A stretch of 6,787 nt of DNA from an uncultured Clostridium sp. (GTDB lineage Bacteria > Bacillota > Clostridia > Clostridiales > Clostridiaceae): assembly GCA_934777095.1 (NCBI GenBank), contig CAKVNP010000117.1, positions 1 through 6,787 on the forward strand, in the 5' to 3' direction. Position numbers and translations under genes: made by a program. The notes under the pieces are model-generated. The model ran no database searches. It saw only the letters and a list, made by a program, of their open reading frames with translations, and had not been told where the DNA came from. Of this stretch, positions 5,323 through 6,787 are shown piece by piece. Each line of letters opens with the position of its first letter. The first letter of the stretch is position 1.

Positions 5323-6267
5323 ATGAATAAAATTTTATATAGTAATTGGAAAGCTCGTATTAATAAAAATACTATGAAATATTCTTTTAAGCTTTCCTGC
5401 CTAATTAAAAAATCATCTTTCTTATATAATTCTTATAATAATCTTACTATTGAACTATTTCCTTATAGTATATGCAGAAAAGCTCAATGTAATATATTTA
5501 TTAATTTAAGCAGTAATATCCATGGTAGAAATAAAATAATTAAAGTAATTAAGATACCTTTATATAGAAATATGGATTTAAAGCTTATTAATATAAATTT
5601 GAATAAAATTTTATGTAATATCAATATAAAACCTTATTCAAATTTAGATATATATGTTTCTATTAATTGCTCTAAATCCCTTATTTCCCGCCCTTATATA
5701 AATATAAATTATACAAATAACTTCCATAAAAATAATAAAGATGATTATCAGACACATAATTTTAATGATTACGGCATTGTAAAAGAAAAAATTAATAACT
5801 CTACAGATCTTAAAACTAAATATAACAATCTTTCAGCAATTCTATATTCTCTTATGGGAAAAAATATTGAAATAGAAATTCAAGATACTGAAACGGAGAT
5901 CTTAAAAGGTAAAATAGTTTCAGTAAATGATTATACTTTACTTATAAAGAAAAATAATTATTTACAGGCAATACTAATTGACAGTATCTGTATACTATAT
6001 ACAGATGAAGAAATATCCCTAGCACCTTTATCTCCTACGCTGATAACTCCAATGGAATCTATCTTAAAGTATATTAAAGATTCCGGTATCGTCCTTTCTA
6101 TTAATGATGAATATATGAATATAGAAAAAATTAAATTATTAGAAATAGGCTGTAATTTATTAAAGGTCTGCTCATGCAATTCAAATAATAGGAAAAATTA
6201 TATCTTTAATACCTCACAGCTAAAAGTTATTAAAATGATTCCAGTAGAATATTTAAAATACCTTTAG
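5323..6267 (+). CDS. Uncharacterised Asn/Ile-rich protein with two tandem Sm-like barrels
   Basis: This is a protein of 314 residues counted from the ATG at 5323. GGAG (5313-5316) sits six bases before it, while the TTG at 5311 lies within that site and is not the start. Residues 1-130 are a run of beta strands very rich in Asn, Ile, Lys and Ser with scattered Cys, without a signal peptide. Residues 130-165 are an Asn/Lys linker. Residues 170-226 (LSAILYSLMGKNIEIEI... GKIVSVNDYTLLIKKNN... ILIDSICILY) have the strand order of a small Sm-like barrel, close to the DUF2642/YuzF pattern found in Bacillus spore-related proteins. Residues 245-306 repeat it more loosely (ILKYIKDSGIVLSIN... LLEIGCNLLKVCS... 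TSQLKVIKMI). It is the second gene of a likely spore-stage operon. RNA binding is not implied. Role unknown; a coat or exosporium part is inferred from context. Confidence 0.8.
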   Translation: MNKILYSNWKARINKNTMKYSFKLSCLIKKSSFLYNSYNNLTIELFPYSICRKAQCNIFINLSSNIHGRNKIIKVIKIPLYRNMDLKLININLNKILCNINIKPYSNLDIYVSINCSKSLISRPYININYTNNFHKNNKDDYQTHNFNDYGIVKEKINNSTDLKTKYNNLSAILYSLMGKNIEIEIQDTETEILKGKIVSVNDYTLLIKKNNYLQAILIDSICILYTDEEISLAPLSPTLITPMESILKYIKDSGIVLSINDEYMNIEKIKLLEIGCNLLKVCSCNSNNRKNYIFNTSQLKVIKMIPVEYLKYL

Positions 6268-6276
6268 GATAATTTA

Positions 6277-6333
6277 TATAGCTTAAAAGAGTAGTAACTA
6301 TAGTTTACTGCTCTTTTAAGCTATATTTTTTTT
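6277..6333 (+). terminator. Strong rho-independent terminator after the spore-surface-like operon
   Basis: A perfect 15-bp stem, TATAGCTTAAAAGAG (6277-6291) with its complement (6311-6325), is extended by a T-G wobble and AGTAA/TTACT to 21 pairs with a seven-base loop. Eight T follow (6326-6333). The TAA stop of the convergent cheX (6332-6334) lies at the end of this T run, so the structure separates the two genes. The minus-strand tail is weaker. Confidence 0.92.
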
Positions 6334-6787
6334 ATAAAGTTTTTTCTAAAGATATATTAACCTCAAATATAATACCATCTACAGACATTTCAACACAAAT
6401 TACTTTTTCCACTGTTGCATTAGTAGTAAATTCGCCTCTTATTAATGTTGGCGTTGAAATATCAACATTAATGTTCTCTCTTGAATATATAGTTGCCACA
6501 TTAGCTGTCAGCATATTTATTAGCTCTGATATTGCACTTTGCGCTAATTCATCTAATTCATTAACTGGCATACCCATCATCATTTGAGATGCTACTCTTT
6601 TAGCTCCTTCATTTTGTATACCATAGATAATACTTCCTTTTATATCTCCAGTAAGGCCTATTATTACTTCTACCCCTGAACTCTCGATATATTTACTTTT
6701 TAATGATATTCCTTTTTTTTCAATATTAGAAAATCCTAGCTGTGGCATTACTTCCGCAAAAGACTGTAGCACTGGATTTATTATATT
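6332..6787 (-). CDS. cheX: Chemotaxis phosphatase CheX (5' partial)
   Basis: CheX removes the phosphate from CheY-P and so ends the flagellar-motor signal; it acts in the cytoplasm as a dimer. The visible part gives 152 codons and the frame stays open to the right edge. A GTG at 6770-6772 could be taken as a start, but the codons before it read NIINP, which matches the conserved N-terminal YINP of CheX. The true start therefore lies outside, only a few codons away. Counting from the GTG, the CheC/CheX/FliY signature is seen as S79, E83 (ISELIN), N86 and P108; Glu and Asn are the catalytic pair. Only one such signature is present, as in CheX and unlike CheC, which has two. TGDIKGSIIYG (41-51) is also typical. 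No other chemotaxis gene is in view. CheX-like proteins occur as orphans in clostridia. Confidence 0.93.
   Translation of the reverse strand, partial: NIINPVLQSFAEVMPQLGFSNIEKKGISLKSKYIESSGVEVIIGLTGDIKGSIIYGIQNEGAKRVASQMMMGMPVNELDELAQSAISELINMLTANVATIYSRENINVDISTPTLIRGEFTTNATVEKVICVEMSVDGIIFEVNISLEKTL

Noticed and set aside
5958..6179. Minus-strand open frame of 73 codons
   Set aside because: Antisense to the Sm-like protein gene, within its conserved-looking modules; no support of its own.
6770..6772. GTG as the start of cheX
   Set aside because: The frame continues upstream with NIINP, which fits the conserved CheX N terminus, so the start is beyond the window edge.

Overview
The window is strongly AT-rich and carries low-GC Gram-positive signatures: AAGGAGG-type ribosome binding sites, small CotF-like spore coat proteins, the spore coat protease YabG, a small-alarmone synthetase and a CheX phosphatase. 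An endospore-forming member of the Clostridia is the best reading; the genus cannot be fixed from this sequence.

Left part (1-2920): the last 15 codons of a plus-strand gene end in a long hairpin shared with a convergent GNAT acetyltransferase. A 340-base gene-poor gap follows, holding a strong hairpin and a possible plus-strand coding remnant. Next, all on the minus strand, come a HAD phosphatase/phosphoglucomutase-like enzyme, a second GNAT acetyltransferase and a RelP/RelQ-type (p)ppGpp synthetase with its own terminator. These look like ordinary accessory housekeeping genes.

Middle part (3086-4717): a two-gene coat protein operon on the minus strand is divergent from yabG on the plus strand. 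YabG is the late mother-cell protease that processes coat proteins, so this is a sporulation locus. Late-sporulation (sigma-K-like) -10 elements can be read in front of both transcription units.

Right part (4718-6334): this is the least ordinary stretch. A plus-strand reading frame (4864-5304) with the strand pattern of clostridial spore-surface beta proteins (DUF4489-like, from memory) has no normal start codon. It runs 18 bases ahead of a 314-residue Asn/Ile/Lys-rich protein that ends in two tandem Sm-like small barrels. A sigma-K-like promoter with the same -10 sequence and spacing as the coat operon stands upstream, so I infer a small spore-surface operon. A conventional gene finder could prefer the antisense frame at 4716-5120 instead; I give both, with reasons for preferring the plus strand. 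The operon ends in a very strong terminator that abuts the convergent cheX, which runs off the right edge.
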